In this document: positions 1-8,592 of the stretch, in pieces
Layout of the letters: each line of letters opens with the position of its first letter
How positions within the stretch are numbered: position 1 is the stretch's first letter
Assembly (NCBI RefSeq): GCF_006494365.1
Contig: NZ_VHIP01000011.1
Span: 118,992-182,991 of the forward strand
Length of the DNA stretch: 64,000 bases
From: Aestuariibacter sp. GS-14
GTDB lineage: Bacteria; Pseudomonadota; Gammaproteobacteria; Enterobacterales; Alteromonadaceae
Direction of reading: 5' to 3'
Notes under the pieces: model-generated
Databases searched by the model: none
Told to the model about the DNA's origin: nothing
What the model saw: only the letters and a program-made list of their open reading frames with translations
Translations under genes and position numbers: made by a program

Positions 1-216
1 AAAAAACTTACGGTTCCGGAAAAGACTGTACTGAACATACTTAAACTGCTGGTGATTGTGCCGGCGTTTACACTACTTCTTCGCGTAGCAGCCGACTGGA
101 CGTCTTTATTGTGGGCGTTGCTGGTTTTCCTGCTGTATCCCATTATCGTGAAACCTGTACAATACTCTTTAAGCGCTAAATATTTAGAATCGTTGTCACA
201 AAAGGATAAGCAATGA
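1..216 (+). CDS. C-terminal end of an integral membrane protein (partial)
   Basis: The first 216 bases are open in frame 1 and end in TGA at 214-216, overlapping the galE ATG at 213 by four bases (ATGA), which suggests translational coupling. The 71 visible residues contain two strongly hydrophobic stretches (about residues 14-29 and 34-50) and a polar, lysine-rich tail. This fits the last transmembrane helices of a polytopic protein, for example a Wzx-type oligosaccharide flippase, since galE supplies UDP-galactose for surface polysaccharide. That identity is inference only; no diagnostic motif is visible because the gene is cut by the window edge. Confidence 0.6.
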   Translation, partial: KKLTVPEKTVLNILKLLVIVPAFTLLLRVAADWTSLLWALLVFLLYPIIVKPVQYSLSAKYLESLSQKDKQ

Positions 217-1232
217 AAACAATACTTGTCACTGGTGGAGCCGGCTATATCGGCAGTCACACCGTACTGCAATTGCTGGAGGCAAATTATGATGTAGTGG
301 TATTCGATAACTTGTGCAATGCGTCACAAGAATCGTTGCGCCGCGTAACCGCAATCACGGGAAAGCCGGTTACCTTTATAAAAGGAGATATTTGTGATTC
401 TGACGCGTTAGATCAGGTATTTGCTGAGCACAAGATTCATTCTGTTATCCACTTTGCAGGGTTAAAAGCCGTTGGAGAATCAGTACAGAAGCCATTGGAA
501 TACTACCAAAACAACGTATTCGGTTCAGTTAACCTATGCAACGCTATGCGTCGTCATAATGTGAAGAACCTGGTATTCAGCTCGTCAGCAACCGTATATG
601 GCGACCCGGTATCCCTGCCCCTGCGTGAAGATTCGGCCACGGGCCATCCAACCAATCCTTATGGCATGTCCAAGTTGATGGTTGAGAATATTCTCAAGGA
701 TCTGCACAAATCCGATGAAGAGTGGAATATTGTATTACTGCGTTACTTTAACCCGGTGGGTGCCCACCCGTCAGGTCAGATCGGTGAAGATCCCAACGGT
801 ATACCTAACAATCTGATGCCATACATCTCTCAGGTTGCTTCGGGTAAGCTGGCTCAACTGGCTGTTTTTGGCAACGACTATGACACGCCGGACGGCACTG
901 GCGTTCGCGATTATATCCATGTTGAGGATTTGGCAAATGGCCACTTAAAGGCCATTGAGCGCATCGCTCTGAACATGGGGCTGGACATCTACAACCTGGG
1001 TACGGGTCAGGGTTATTCAGTACTGGAAATGATGGCAGCATTCGAAAAAGCCTGTGGTAAACCCATCAATTACAAAATTGCACCTCGTCGTCAAGGTGAC
1101 GTTGCTGCATGCTATGCCGATCCAACCAAAGCTGCGGCCGAGCTGAACTGGCACGCACAAAAAACACTGGAAGATATGTGCGCAGATGCCTGGCACTGGC
1201 AATCGCAAAACCCTATGGGTTACGAAGGCTAA
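213..1232 (+). CDS. galE: UDP-glucose 4-epimerase GalE
   Basis: Cytoplasmic NAD-dependent short-chain dehydrogenase/reductase-type enzyme interconverting UDP-glucose and UDP-galactose (Leloir pathway, surface polysaccharide precursors). The N-terminal Rossmann motif GGAGYIG lies at residues 8-14. The catalytic triad is visible as Ser125 in SSSATVYG and Tyr150-xxx-Lys154 in YGMSK, one residue later than in the E. coli enzyme. Length of 339 aa matches the family. It overlaps the preceding membrane-protein gene by four bases, so it probably ends an envelope-polysaccharide operon; a strong bidirectional terminator follows. Identity is secure; the particular polysaccharide served is not visible. 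Confidence 0.97.
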   Translation: MKTILVTGGAGYIGSHTVLQLLEANYDVVVFDNLCNASQESLRRVTAITGKPVTFIKGDICDSDALDQVFAEHKIHSVIHFAGLKAVGESVQKPLEYYQNNVFGSVNLCNAMRRHNVKNLVFSSSATVYGDPVSLPLREDSATGHPTNPYGMSKLMVENILKDLHKSDEEWNIVLLRYFNPVGAHPSGQIGEDPNGIPNNLMPYISQVASGKLAQLAVFGNDYDTPDGTGVRDYIHVEDLANGHLKAIERIALNMGLDIYNLGTGQGYSVLEMMAAFEKACGKPINYKIAPRRQGDVAACYADPTKAAAELNWHAQKTLEDMCADAWHWQSQNPMGYEG

Positions 1233-1250
1233 TACTGTCTTTCTTATACA

Positions 1251-1278
1251 AAAAAACCGCTGTCTTCAGCGGTTTTTT
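1251..1278. terminator. Bidirectional intrinsic terminator between galE and mlaA
   Basis: A perfect 12-bp stem (1251-1262 with 1267-1278) closes a TCTT loop. It has an A-run on the left and a T-run on the right, so it works for galE on the plus strand and mlaA on the minus strand. Confidence 0.9.
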
Positions 1279-1320
1279 TATTAGGACGATTTTGTATTTA
1301 TACCAATTAGCTACTTCTAG

Positions 1321-2151
1321 CTACTTCGGGTCAGATTCGACTTTTACGTCGTCCTCTAAATCTACATCGTCAAACAACGATTCAAATTCCTCAAACTCTT
1401 CAAGCTGTTGCGGATCAGGTGCCTCTTCTACACTTTTGCCATCCGTTACCCTGAATTCCAGGTTCTGGAAGTAGATATTTTTAACCATTTCATAGTCGTC
1501 AACGGCATTTTCAATTTGCCCTTCCTGCCCCAATAACTGAGCACGACCTTCCAATGCACTGATAGTAAACCTGGCAACGTTCATATTGCCTGTTAGTACG
1601 GAAAGCGGGAAATACAGGTTATCGACCACATCACCCGTGAAGCTACGTGCGTCTGTCGGGCCTCTTGCTGGCAACATGACGAACGGACCGGTATCCACAC
1701 CCCACACGCCTAATACCTCGCCAAACTCTTCTTCCTGACGCTGCAGACCCATGGCACCAGCCACATCAAATAATCCCACCACACCCACGGTTGAATTGAT
1801 TACAAATCGGGTGAAACTGTCGAATGAAGGACCTACTTTTCCCTGCAACAGGTTATTCACCATATTGCCCGGTTCAGACAGGTTTTCCACCGCATTCGAA
1901 AGGCCAGTTCTGGCAAAACCAGGCATAACTGTTACATACGCCGTAGCAGCAGGCTTGAGTAAAAATCGGTCTAATACTTCCCAGTTTAAATCCCACATCA
2001 CCCGGTTTACGGGCTCAAACGGATCTCTGGGATCGCGTTGTTTGGTATTGGGTGTGCCAGAGGTTTGCTCTGTTGAAGGCTTTGCTGCACAACCGCCTAA
2101 CAGGGCTGTACAGACAATAAGAGCAGCAAGCTTATTGTTTATCGATATCAC
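1321..2151 (-). CDS. mlaA: MlaA (VacJ) family outer-membrane lipoprotein
   Basis: Outer-membrane lipoprotein of the Mla retrograde phospholipid transport system, which removes phospholipids from the outer leaflet together with porins and MlaC. The N-terminus is a lipoprotein signal with lipobox LGGC (Cys21). The family hallmark DPFEPVNRVMWDLN follows at about residues 42-55. The 276 aa includes an acidic C-terminal tail rich in Glu and Asp, longer than the E. coli protein (about 250 aa). The start overlaps the ccmI stop by four bases, so mlaA appears to be the last gene of the ccm operon rather than part of an mla operon. Confidence 0.93.
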   Translation of the reverse strand: MISINNKLAALIVCTALLGGCAAKPSTEQTSGTPNTKQRDPRDPFEPVNRVMWDLNWEVLDRFLLKPAATAYVTVMPGFARTGLSNAVENLSEPGNMVNNLLQGKVGPSFDSFTRFVINSTVGVVGLFDVAGAMGLQRQEEEFGEVLGVWGVDTGPFVMLPARGPTDARSFTGDVVDNLYFPLSVLTGNMNVARFTISALEGRAQLLGQEGQIENAVDDYEMVKNIYFQNLEFRVTDGKSVEEAPDPQQLEEFEEFESLFDDVDLEDDVKVESDPK

Positions 2152-3392
2152 TTGATTTCCTTGTTGATCACAATCGCGGCGTCCAGAATATTCCCCTGAA
2201 CAATATCACTAATAATTATCCCTTCCATATCACCTGCTACCGCAGGCGCTTCCTGATCGGCAGATATCCGGGCCAATAATTTCACCTGAGACAACTGCCT
2301 AAGCGAATAATTCGGTGTCATGGCATTTTCTTGTGTCAGTGTTACCGTTACTGGCAATGCTGAGAGCGGCATTCTGAGTACGGCGGCAGGCATGCGATTA
2401 TCTGAATTTGCATCCTGCGCAAACACGAACAAATAACCATTTTCCGGTAACTTAGCAACCAACGCTTCACTCACACTAACGTCAATCTTAAACCCGGTTA
2501 ATTCCTGAGCTTCTGTAGTGTCCGATTGCACTGATTCGCCGCGAAGCTGCGCTAACCGTGATTGTAGTTGCACCATCAATGGATTATCAGCAGGCAATTG
2601 ACCATCGAGCTTAGCCAAATTAGCTGCCAGTATGGCTTCGTCGCCTAATCGGCCAGCAACCACAGCCAGCATGAGCACCAAATTGCTGTTGTCGGGCTCA
2701 TCCTGTAATAACGCTGACAACAACTGTCTGGCGCTTTGTAATCGCCCTTTATCGTCGCTAGCCATCAGGGCTCTGGCATAGTTGGTTCTGACATTGCTGT
2801 CGTCAGGTGCATAGTGAATAGCCTTTTCATAGGCAGCAAAAGCCTGGTCCTGCTGATCCAATGCCATCCAGATTCGTCCAAGATACATCCAGCCCTGACC
2901 GTCTTCCGGTTCCATTTGCAAGCGTTTGCGGATAGCCAGTGTTAATTGCTGAAAATCGGTCGGCGTAAAGTTCTCACCTCTGCCTTCAGCCAGTTTTGTA
3001 CTCAAACCGGGCAATGCGTCTATCGCTTCCTGAGTCGCATTTAAGCGCTGTAAATTGTTAGCCTCACTATACGCCCATCCGCCTACAAGCAAAGCAACTA
3101 AAGCGCCTGAGATTAACACCAATGCACCAGACCTTGAGGTTTTAATTTCTGCCTGGGATTCATCCACCAACGCTACTTTAATTTCGTCCCTGGCCTGGCG
3201 CATATCCTGTTCGCTGAGCAAGCCTTCACTGACTTCCCGTTCCAGCTCAGCTAACCGTTGCTTTACCACAGACACGTTTGCGGCAGAGACATTCTCCAAG
3301 TCATAACCTTTGCGAAACCAGGGAAGCGCTATCAATATCAACAGGACGGCAACGAGTGCGGCAACGCACAATCCAAATTCTATTAAGGACAC
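2148..3392 (-). CDS. ccmI: Cytochrome c maturation protein CcmI
   Basis: Inner-membrane apocytochrome c chaperone of System I, presenting apocytochrome to the CcmF/CcmH ligation machinery. An N-terminal membrane helix is at residues 5-25, a second hydrophobic segment at about 91-108, then TPR-like repeats (about 160-270) including GWMYLGRIWMALDQ and a periplasmic C-terminal domain. At 414 aa it is the separate CcmI, not the CcmH-CcmI fusion of E. coli. It shares one base with ccmH upstream and four with mlaA downstream. Confidence 0.92.
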   Translation of the reverse strand: MSLIEFGLCVAALVAVLLILIALPWFRKGYDLENVSAANVSVVKQRLAELEREVSEGLLSEQDMRQARDEIKVALVDESQAEIKTSRSGALVLISGALVALLVGGWAYSEANNLQRLNATQEAIDALPGLSTKLAEGRGENFTPTDFQQLTLAIRKRLQMEPEDGQGWMYLGRIWMALDQQDQAFAAYEKAIHYAPDDSNVRTNYARALMASDDKGRLQSARQLLSALLQDEPDNSNLVLMLAVVAGRLGDEAILAANLAKLDGQLPADNPLMVQLQSRLAQLRGESVQSDTTEAQELTGFKIDVSVSEALVAKLPENGYLFVFAQDANSDNRMPAAVLRMPLSALPVTVTLTQENAMTPNYSLRQLSQVKLLARISADQEAPAVAGDMEGIIISDIVQGNILDAAIVINKEIK

Positions 3393-3835
3393 TACTTATC
3401 TTGCTCCAACATTGCTTCTGCTTTTGCCAGTTTGGCTGCCATATCTTCGGGAGGGCTGGTACGTCTGCGTAAAAACACCACCAGCAATGCCACTATCGAA
3501 AACAGTATGGGTGCCAGCCACAGCCATAACGTAACCGGTGTAACGGGTGGCTTATAATGAATAAAATCACCGTATCGCGATTTCATATAGTCAATGATTT
3601 CGTCTTCGTTCTTGCCCTGTTTGATAAGGGAATACACCTTACGACGCATATCATGGGAAATCATGGCATCTGAATCTGCAATGTTCTGGTTCTGACACAT
3701 CGGACAACGCAGTTCAGCAGTCAATGTTTGAAACAACAGTCGTTGCTGTGGCGTATCAAACTCATAGGCTTCTTCCGTAGCCAACGCAAACACAGTGACC
3801 ATTAACAACATGCCTGATAGTAATACTCGTATCAT
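3392..3835 (-). CDS. ccmH: Cytochrome c maturation thiol protein CcmH
   Basis: Periplasm-facing, membrane-anchored thiol oxidoreductase that handles the apocytochrome CXXCH cysteines during heme ligation. The signature LRCPMCQNQNI is present, followed after about 60 residues by a transmembrane helix (WLWLAPILFSIVALLVVFL). The reading frame is open further upstream, but ATG at 3835 is preferred: it overlaps the ccmG stop by four bases and starts directly at a signal peptide (MIRVLLSG...). That gives 147 aa, normal for the short CcmH form. Confidence 0.92.
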   Translation of the reverse strand: MIRVLLSGMLLMVTVFALATEEAYEFDTPQQRLLFQTLTAELRCPMCQNQNIADSDAMISHDMRRKVYSLIKQGKNEDEIIDYMKSRYGDFIHYKPPVTPVTLWLWLAPILFSIVALLVVFLRRRTSPPEDMAAKLAKAEAMLEQDK

Positions 3836-4425
3836 AAGGTCTGCCCCGCTTGCTCCTGAACCAACTGCTGATAGAGCGGCCCCACTTTGTTTCTCCATAC
3901 GCGCTCATTGATATCACCAATGTGATGCATGCGGATCACACCGTTGCTATCAATTAAAAAGTGCTCTGGCGCGCCAGTAACCCCTAAATCGAGTGACGTA
4001 TCGCGATACACATCAAAAATATGGAATTGATACGGATTACCAAACTGTCCCGTAATTTCAATGACTTCCTGCTGTACGCGTTCAATGGTTTTGGTGCCGA
4101 AATCGGGATCCAAATCCTGATCGAAGTAAAGCCCCACAATATTCACTTGCTCTTTCTCAACCAACTCTGTCAGATATGGCAATTCTACTGCGCAGGTAAC
4201 ACACCATACGCCCCACACATTTAACAGCGTCACTTTTCCTTTGAATACCTCGGGAGTGTACACCTGTGACGGGTTCATCAGGTCCGGTAAAGAAAAATCA
4301 GGTACCGGCTTTCCCTTTACCTGCGAGTCCAACGCACGTGGATCAGAAAACAACCCACTAAACAAAAAGCCAACAAGAATAATGAATGCCAGTAGCGGTA
4401 CACCAAAAACTACCCAACGCTTCAT
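3832..4425 (-). CDS. ccmG: Thiol:disulfide interchange protein CcmG (DsbE)
   Basis: Periplasmic thioredoxin-fold reductase anchored by one N-terminal helix (about residues 7-27). It reduces apocytochrome c cysteines before heme attachment. The active site reads VWCVTCAVELPYL, i.e. the CcmG/DsbE WCxxC motif with the acidic residue found after it in this family. The CcmG-type GAPEHFLID segment is also present, with the cis-Pro of the thioredoxin fold in GAPE. 197 aa; four-base overlaps with ccmF and ccmH. Confidence 0.93.
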   Translation of the reverse strand: MKRWVVFGVPLLAFIILVGFLFSGLFSDPRALDSQVKGKPVPDFSLPDLMNPSQVYTPEVFKGKVTLLNVWGVWCVTCAVELPYLTELVEKEQVNIVGLYFDQDLDPDFGTKTIERVQQEVIEITGQFGNPYQFHIFDVYRDTSLDLGVTGAPEHFLIDSNGVIRMHHIGDINERVWRNKVGPLYQQLVQEQAGQTL

Positions 4426-6464
4426 GCATTTTCTCCTGCTGCCGTGTTCCCCGTTTGGTGACCCGTTTGGTGACCCGTTTGGTGACCCGGTTGGTGACCC
4501 GTCACGATTGTCTTTTTAACCGTGGCCAGTTTAGCCATACGGTAACGTTTATCACTGATAGAGCATATCCCGCCCAATGCCATAAATACTGCACCGGCCC
4601 AAATCCAGGTCACGAAGGGTTTTATGTAAACCCGAATAGCCCAGGCGCCATCGTCAAGCGGTTCACCCATGGCAATAAATAAGTCCCGGAACACCGTGGA
4701 ATATATGCCTGCTTCCGTCATTGACATACGTTGTACAATGTATAAGCGTTTTTCCGGCTCCAAATGCACAATTTTTTCGCCGCCCTGAAACACATCAAAA
4801 ATGCCCACATCGGCGGTATAATTTGGCCCATTACGCGATTCAACACGCTGGAAGGCAAATTCATAACCGCCCAGCGAAACTGATTCTCCCGGCACCATAC
4901 GCACATCACGCTCCACCTCGTAGTTGCTTACCAGAGTAATACCGATAATGGTTACAGCGAAGCCCAGATGGCCAAGGATCATGCCCCAATGGCTGGGCGT
5001 TAACTTGCCAAGACGAGTAAATAACGACCCAGAGGCCAATGCATTTACACGCTGCAGTACTTCCTGTGTTGTGCTCACTAAAATCCAGGCACTCAGTACT
5101 AATCCCAGCGCAGCAAAATACGTGGGTGCATCGTAACTGAAATTAATCAAAATACCTGCGCTGATACTCAACCCCAGCGCGATATACACCGTTTGCTTTA
5201 TTTGTGCTACGGGCTGATGCTTCCAGCGCGTTAATGGCCCTAATCCCAAAATGAAAACAAAGGGCACAATCAGCCAGGTAAACATCTGATTAAAAAACGG
5301 CGCTCCCACCGAAATAGAACCCAATCCAAGCTCTTTGTGCACTAATGGCAACAGTGTACCCAGAAACACCACCAGAGTGGCAGCACACAGAAATACATTG
5401 TTACCAATTAAAAGTACTTCGCGTGAAAATGGCTGATAACGCCCGGGGCTTTTCAACTGTTGTGCACGCATGGCGTACAACACCAGGCTCATACCAGTAA
5501 GCACAACTAAAATCCCCAGAATAAATAAGCCGCGGGACGGATCGCTGGCAAATGAATGCACCGAGACAATCACCCCTGAGCGAACCAGGAATGTACCTAA
5601 CAAACTTAAAGAAAAAGCAGCGATAGCCAATAACACAGTCCAGGATTTAAACACCTTGCGCTTCTCGGTCACTGCCAAAGAGTGCATTAGCGCAGTACCA
5701 ACCAACCATGGCATAAAGGACGCGTTTTCAACCGGATCCCAAAACCACCAGCCACCCCAGCCCAGTTCGTAGTATGCCCACCAACTGCCAAGCGCTATAC
5801 CAACCGACAAAAAGCTCCAGGCAGCAATTACCCAGGGGCGGGACCATCGGGCCCAGGTAGAATCTAACTGACCAGAAATCAGCGCCGATACGGCAAACGC
5901 AAAGGCCACTGAAAACCCCACGTAGCCCATATATAACATTGGCGGGTGAATGATCATGCCAAAATCCTGCAACAGAGGATTTAAATCGCGGCCATCAACC
6001 GGAAAGAAGGGCAACATGCTGTCGAATGGGTTGCTGGTGAGTAGCATAAACAAATAAAAACCAATCGCGACCATACCCAGTACCGACAATACCCGTGCTA
6101 CCATGACACGCGGTATACCCGAACTGAACACGGCTACGGCAACTGTCCACACCGACAGCATTAACACCCACAACAAAAATGAGCCTTCATGCCCCCCCCA
6201 CACTGCCGTTACCTTGTAATACACCGGCAGGCGACTATTGGAGTGTTGTGCCACATAGTTCAGCGAGAAGTCATCAGTGACAAACGCATAAGTTAGGCAA
6301 GCGAATGCGATTGCGGTAAAGCCGAACATACTCACGGCCAGTGGGCGCGCAGTAGCCATTAATCTAACGTGCCCGCTTTGCGCCCCCCACAACGGATAAA
6401 TGGCCAGTAAAATGGAGGTGATAAGGGCCAGTGCTAACGAAATATTGCCGATCTCTGGTATCAC
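4422..6464 (-). CDS. ccmF: Heme lyase subunit CcmF with a repetitive His-rich tail
   Basis: Polytopic inner-membrane subunit of the cytochrome c heme ligation complex; accepts heme from holo-CcmE and attaches it to apocytochrome. The tryptophan-rich WWD-type segment is visible as GWGGWWFWDPVENASFMPW (about residues 236-254), with many membrane helices. At 680 aa it is about 30 residues longer than the E. coli protein. The extra length is a C-terminal tail carrying tandem GHQT repeats, encoded by a 12-bp tandem DNA repeat. Start shares one base with the ccmE stop. Confidence 0.95.
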   Translation of the reverse strand: MIPEIGNISLALALITSILLAIYPLWGAQSGHVRLMATARPLAVSMFGFTAIAFACLTYAFVTDDFSLNYVAQHSNSRLPVYYKVTAVWGGHEGSFLLWVLMLSVWTVAVAVFSSGIPRVMVARVLSVLGMVAIGFYLFMLLTSNPFDSMLPFFPVDGRDLNPLLQDFGMIIHPPMLYMGYVGFSVAFAFAVSALISGQLDSTWARWSRPWVIAAWSFLSVGIALGSWWAYYELGWGGWWFWDPVENASFMPWLVGTALMHSLAVTEKRKVFKSWTVLLAIAAFSLSLLGTFLVRSGVIVSVHSFASDPSRGLFILGILVVLTGMSLVLYAMRAQQLKSPGRYQPFSREVLLIGNNVFLCAATLVVFLGTLLPLVHKELGLGSISVGAPFFNQMFTWLIVPFVFILGLGPLTRWKHQPVAQIKQTVYIALGLSISAGILINFSYDAPTYFAALGLVLSAWILVSTTQEVLQRVNALASGSLFTRLGKLTPSHWGMILGHLGFAVTIIGITLVSNYEVERDVRMVPGESVSLGGYEFAFQRVESRNGPNYTADVGIFDVFQGGEKIVHLEPEKRLYIVQRMSMTEAGIYSTVFRDLFIAMGEPLDDGAWAIRVYIKPFVTWIWAGAVFMALGGICSISDKRYRMAKLATVKKTIVTGHQPGHQTGHQTGHQTGNTAAGENA
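4451..4498 (-). repeat. 12-bp tandem repeat (four units) in the 3' end of ccmF
   Basis: Four back-to-back units of CCGTTTGGTGAC (plus strand) span 4451-4498; the first three are identical and the fourth has one change (CCGGTTGGTGAC). In ccmF they encode the repeated residues GHQT. Because the unit is a multiple of three, copy-number change would keep the frame. Confidence 0.95.
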
Positions 6465-6931
6465 TATTCGTCGCTCCCCTCAGCGGGTTTAACATGCTTA
6501 ATGCCTTTCATTTGTTCAGCCAGTTCCGGCGGCATATATTCTTCATCGTGTTTAGCCAGCACTTCTTCGGCTTGAATAACCCGTGCATCAGACAGTACCC
6601 CTGTTGCCACAATGCCTTGTCCTTCGCGGAACAGATCCGGCAGAATACCCGCGTAGGTCACAGTAACCTGTGGGCCGGTGTCGACCAGTTTAAACGTCAC
6701 TTCCAGGCTTTCGCTGTCTCTGGACACACTGCCAGGCACAACCATGCCACCAATGCGCAAACGTTGCCCCACGGAAGGCTTCACACCATCTTTACCTTCC
6801 ACAATTTCAGAAGGGGTATAAAACAGGTCAATGTTGTCGGTTAAGGCAAACAGCATTAATGCTACAGCTCCAACAATTAATAATCCGGCACCGCCTACTG
6901 CGGCGAGTCTGCGTTGACGTCTTGGATTCAT
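6464..6931 (-). CDS. ccmE: Periplasmic heme chaperone CcmE
   Basis: Membrane-anchored periplasmic chaperone that binds heme covalently from CcmABCD and delivers it to CcmF. One N-terminal helix (about residues 10-30) is followed by the OB-fold domain ([19 protein letters not shown]). The heme-binding histidine is His128 in [13 protein letters not shown], the conserved KHDE-Y motif. 155 aa is normal. It overlaps ccmD by four bases and shares one base with ccmF. Confidence 0.96.
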   Translation of the reverse strand: MNPRRQRRLAAVGGAGLLIVGAVALMLFALTDNIDLFYTPSEIVEGKDGVKPSVGQRLRIGGMVVPGSVSRDSESLEVTFKLVDTGPQVTVTYAGILPDLFREGQGIVATGVLSDARVIQAEEVLAKHDEEYMPPELAEQMKGIKHVKPAEGSDE

Positions 6932-7164
6932 ACTTCCTCTCCGGTCACATTGTGTTTGGGGGCTTGCTGATTAGCCTGCTTTGCTGCAGCGATACGCTGT
7001 TGACGAGCAGATTCCTGCGCTACGTCTTTTAACAGTTTTTTATGTGTGCTGGCACTGCTATACACAATCAGGCCCATTGCCAAAAACGTTACACCAAATG
7101 ATGTCCATACGTAAAACGCGTAACCACCCATCTGCCAGAAGGCCTGCCAGCTATCAAACTGCAT
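6928..7164 (-). CDS. ccmD: Heme exporter accessory protein CcmD
   Basis: Small single-helix membrane protein (78 aa) of the CcmABCD complex, needed for release of holo-CcmE. The family-typical start (W[17 protein letters not shown]) leads into one transmembrane segment and then a basic cytoplasmic tail. It overlaps the end of ccmC by 11 bases and ccmE by four. Confidence 0.9.
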   Translation of the reverse strand: MQFDSWQAFWQMGGYAFYVWTSFGVTFLAMGLIVYSSASTHKKLLKDVAQESARQQRIAAAKQANQQAPKHNVTGEEV

Positions 7165-7912
7165 GGTTATTCTCCTGTGCCTGTTGCACCATCTCTTTTA
7201 CCCATGGACGGTGATATTCTCTACGGATTATTTCGTTTTTCATGCGCATTACGGTCACTGCTGCAATAAACAGGGCGAAGCCCAATAATGCCACTAACAA
7301 TGGCCAGAGCATTTCCGGTGCAATAGACGGTTTATCAAACTTACTGATCGTTGCGCCCTGATGCAGGGTATTCCACCACTCTACTGAGTAATGAATAATG
7401 GGGATATTTACCACGCCCACCATGGCCATCACACCCGCCGCTTTGCCGGCTTGTTGTTTGTCTTCAAAGGAACCGTACAGGGCCATTACCCCAAGGTAGA
7501 GAAACAGCAGAATCAGTTCTGAAGTCAGACGTGCATCCCACACCCACCAGGTGCCCCACATTGGCTTACCCCAAGCTGCTCCGGTAAATAAAGCTACAAA
7601 GGTAATTACCGCACCAACCGGTGCCATGGCGATCATAGCCATAAACGCGGTTCGCCACTGCCACACTATCCCCACCAGTGCAGCTACTGCCATTGCAACA
7701 TAGGTGCTCATTGACAAAATCGCGCTAGGCACGTGAATATAAATAATTCGGAACGAATCGCCTTGCTGGTAATCTTGCGGCGCAAAGGCGAGCCCCCACA
7801 CCGAACCCACCAGAATACAAAGTAGTGCCGGCCATAAAAACCAGGGTTGTAACGTTGAACACAACTGATAGGCCCGTTCAGGCTTTGCGTAAGGATGTAA
7901 CCACTTCCACAT
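7154..7912 (-). CDS. ccmC: Heme exporter protein CcmC
   Basis: Polytopic inner-membrane protein of the HCP family that presents heme to CcmE. The tryptophan-rich motif is seen as GKPMWGTWWVWDARLTSELI (about residues 114-133), flanked by histidines typical of heme handling (IIYIHVPSAI before it, IIHYSVEWWNTLHQG after it). 252 aa is normal. It shares one base with ccmB and overlaps ccmD by 11 bases. Confidence 0.96.
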   Translation of the reverse strand: MWKWLHPYAKPERAYQLCSTLQPWFLWPALLCILVGSVWGLAFAPQDYQQGDSFRIIYIHVPSAILSMSTYVAMAVAALVGIVWQWRTAFMAMIAMAPVGAVITFVALFTGAAWGKPMWGTWWVWDARLTSELILLFLYLGVMALYGSFEDKQQAGKAAGVMAMVGVVNIPIIHYSVEWWNTLHQGATISKFDKPSIAPEMLWPLLVALLGFALFIAAVTVMRMKNEIIRREYHRPWVKEMVQQAQENNHAV

Positions 7913-8592
7913 TAGTTTTGACTCACTTTTAAAGCATAAGCAATCGCCATGGGTGCGGCGGCCATGGCGGCTAGCAGCATGGCGCCAATAATAGCAAGAT
8001 GCGCCCGATAAGGTAATTGCAATGCCGCCGCGTCAACGGCCGAGGTAGCAAATATCAGTAACGGGATGAATACCGGAATGAGCAATAGTGCCAGTAACAC
8101 CCCTCCGCGCTGTAACCCAACCGTTAGTCCTACGGCAATTGCACCCATCAAAGACAGTAACGGTGTACCCAACAACAATGTCAGCATCAACGCCGCGTAC
8201 ATCTGTACGGTTAAATTCAGAAAAAGAGCCAATAATGGCGATAAAATCAATAAGGGTACAAAACTCACCAGCCAGTGTACCAGCACCTTCACCGCTGAGA
8301 TTGCCCAAACAGACTCTCCACTCAGCAGGTATTGCTCCATAGAGCCGTCCCAAAAGTCGTCGCGGAACATACGATCCATAGCAAGCAAAGACGACAAAAT
8401 AGCGGCAATCCAAATTACACCGGGCCCGATTTTCTGCAAAGTTGCAGGTCCTGGGCCCACGCCAAGCGGAAACAGCGTCACTACCATGAGTAAAAACATC
8501 AGAGGTTGTGCCAATTCAGACCGCTGTCTGAATGCTAACGCCAAATCGCGTTTAAAAATACCAGTCCACAACGCCGCTGAAAATGTCGTCAT
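7912..8592 (-). CDS. ccmB: Heme exporter membrane subunit CcmB
   Basis: Membrane permease of the CcmAB(CD) ABC transporter. About six transmembrane helices are apparent, with the family-typical N-terminus (FKRDLALAFRQRSELAQPLMFLLMV) and GPGPATLQKIGPGVIWIAA. 226 aa matches CcmB. It overlaps ccmA by four bases, consistent with stoichiometric synthesis of ATPase and permease. Confidence 0.95.
   Translation of the reverse strand: MTTFSAALWTGIFKRDLALAFRQRSELAQPLMFLLMVVTLFPLGVGPGPATLQKIGPGVIWIAAILSSLLAMDRMFRDDFWDGSMEQYLLSGESVWAISAVKVLVHWLVSFVPLLILSPLLALFLNLTVQMYAALMLTLLLGTPLLSLMGAIAVGLTVGLQRGGVLLALLLIPVFIPLLIFATSAVDAAALQLPYRAHLAIIGAMLLAAMAAAPMAIAYALKVSQN

Noticed and set aside
4451-4498. Tandem repeats considered as a CRISPR-like array
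   Set aside because: The units are 12 bp, directly adjacent without spacers, and in frame in ccmF.
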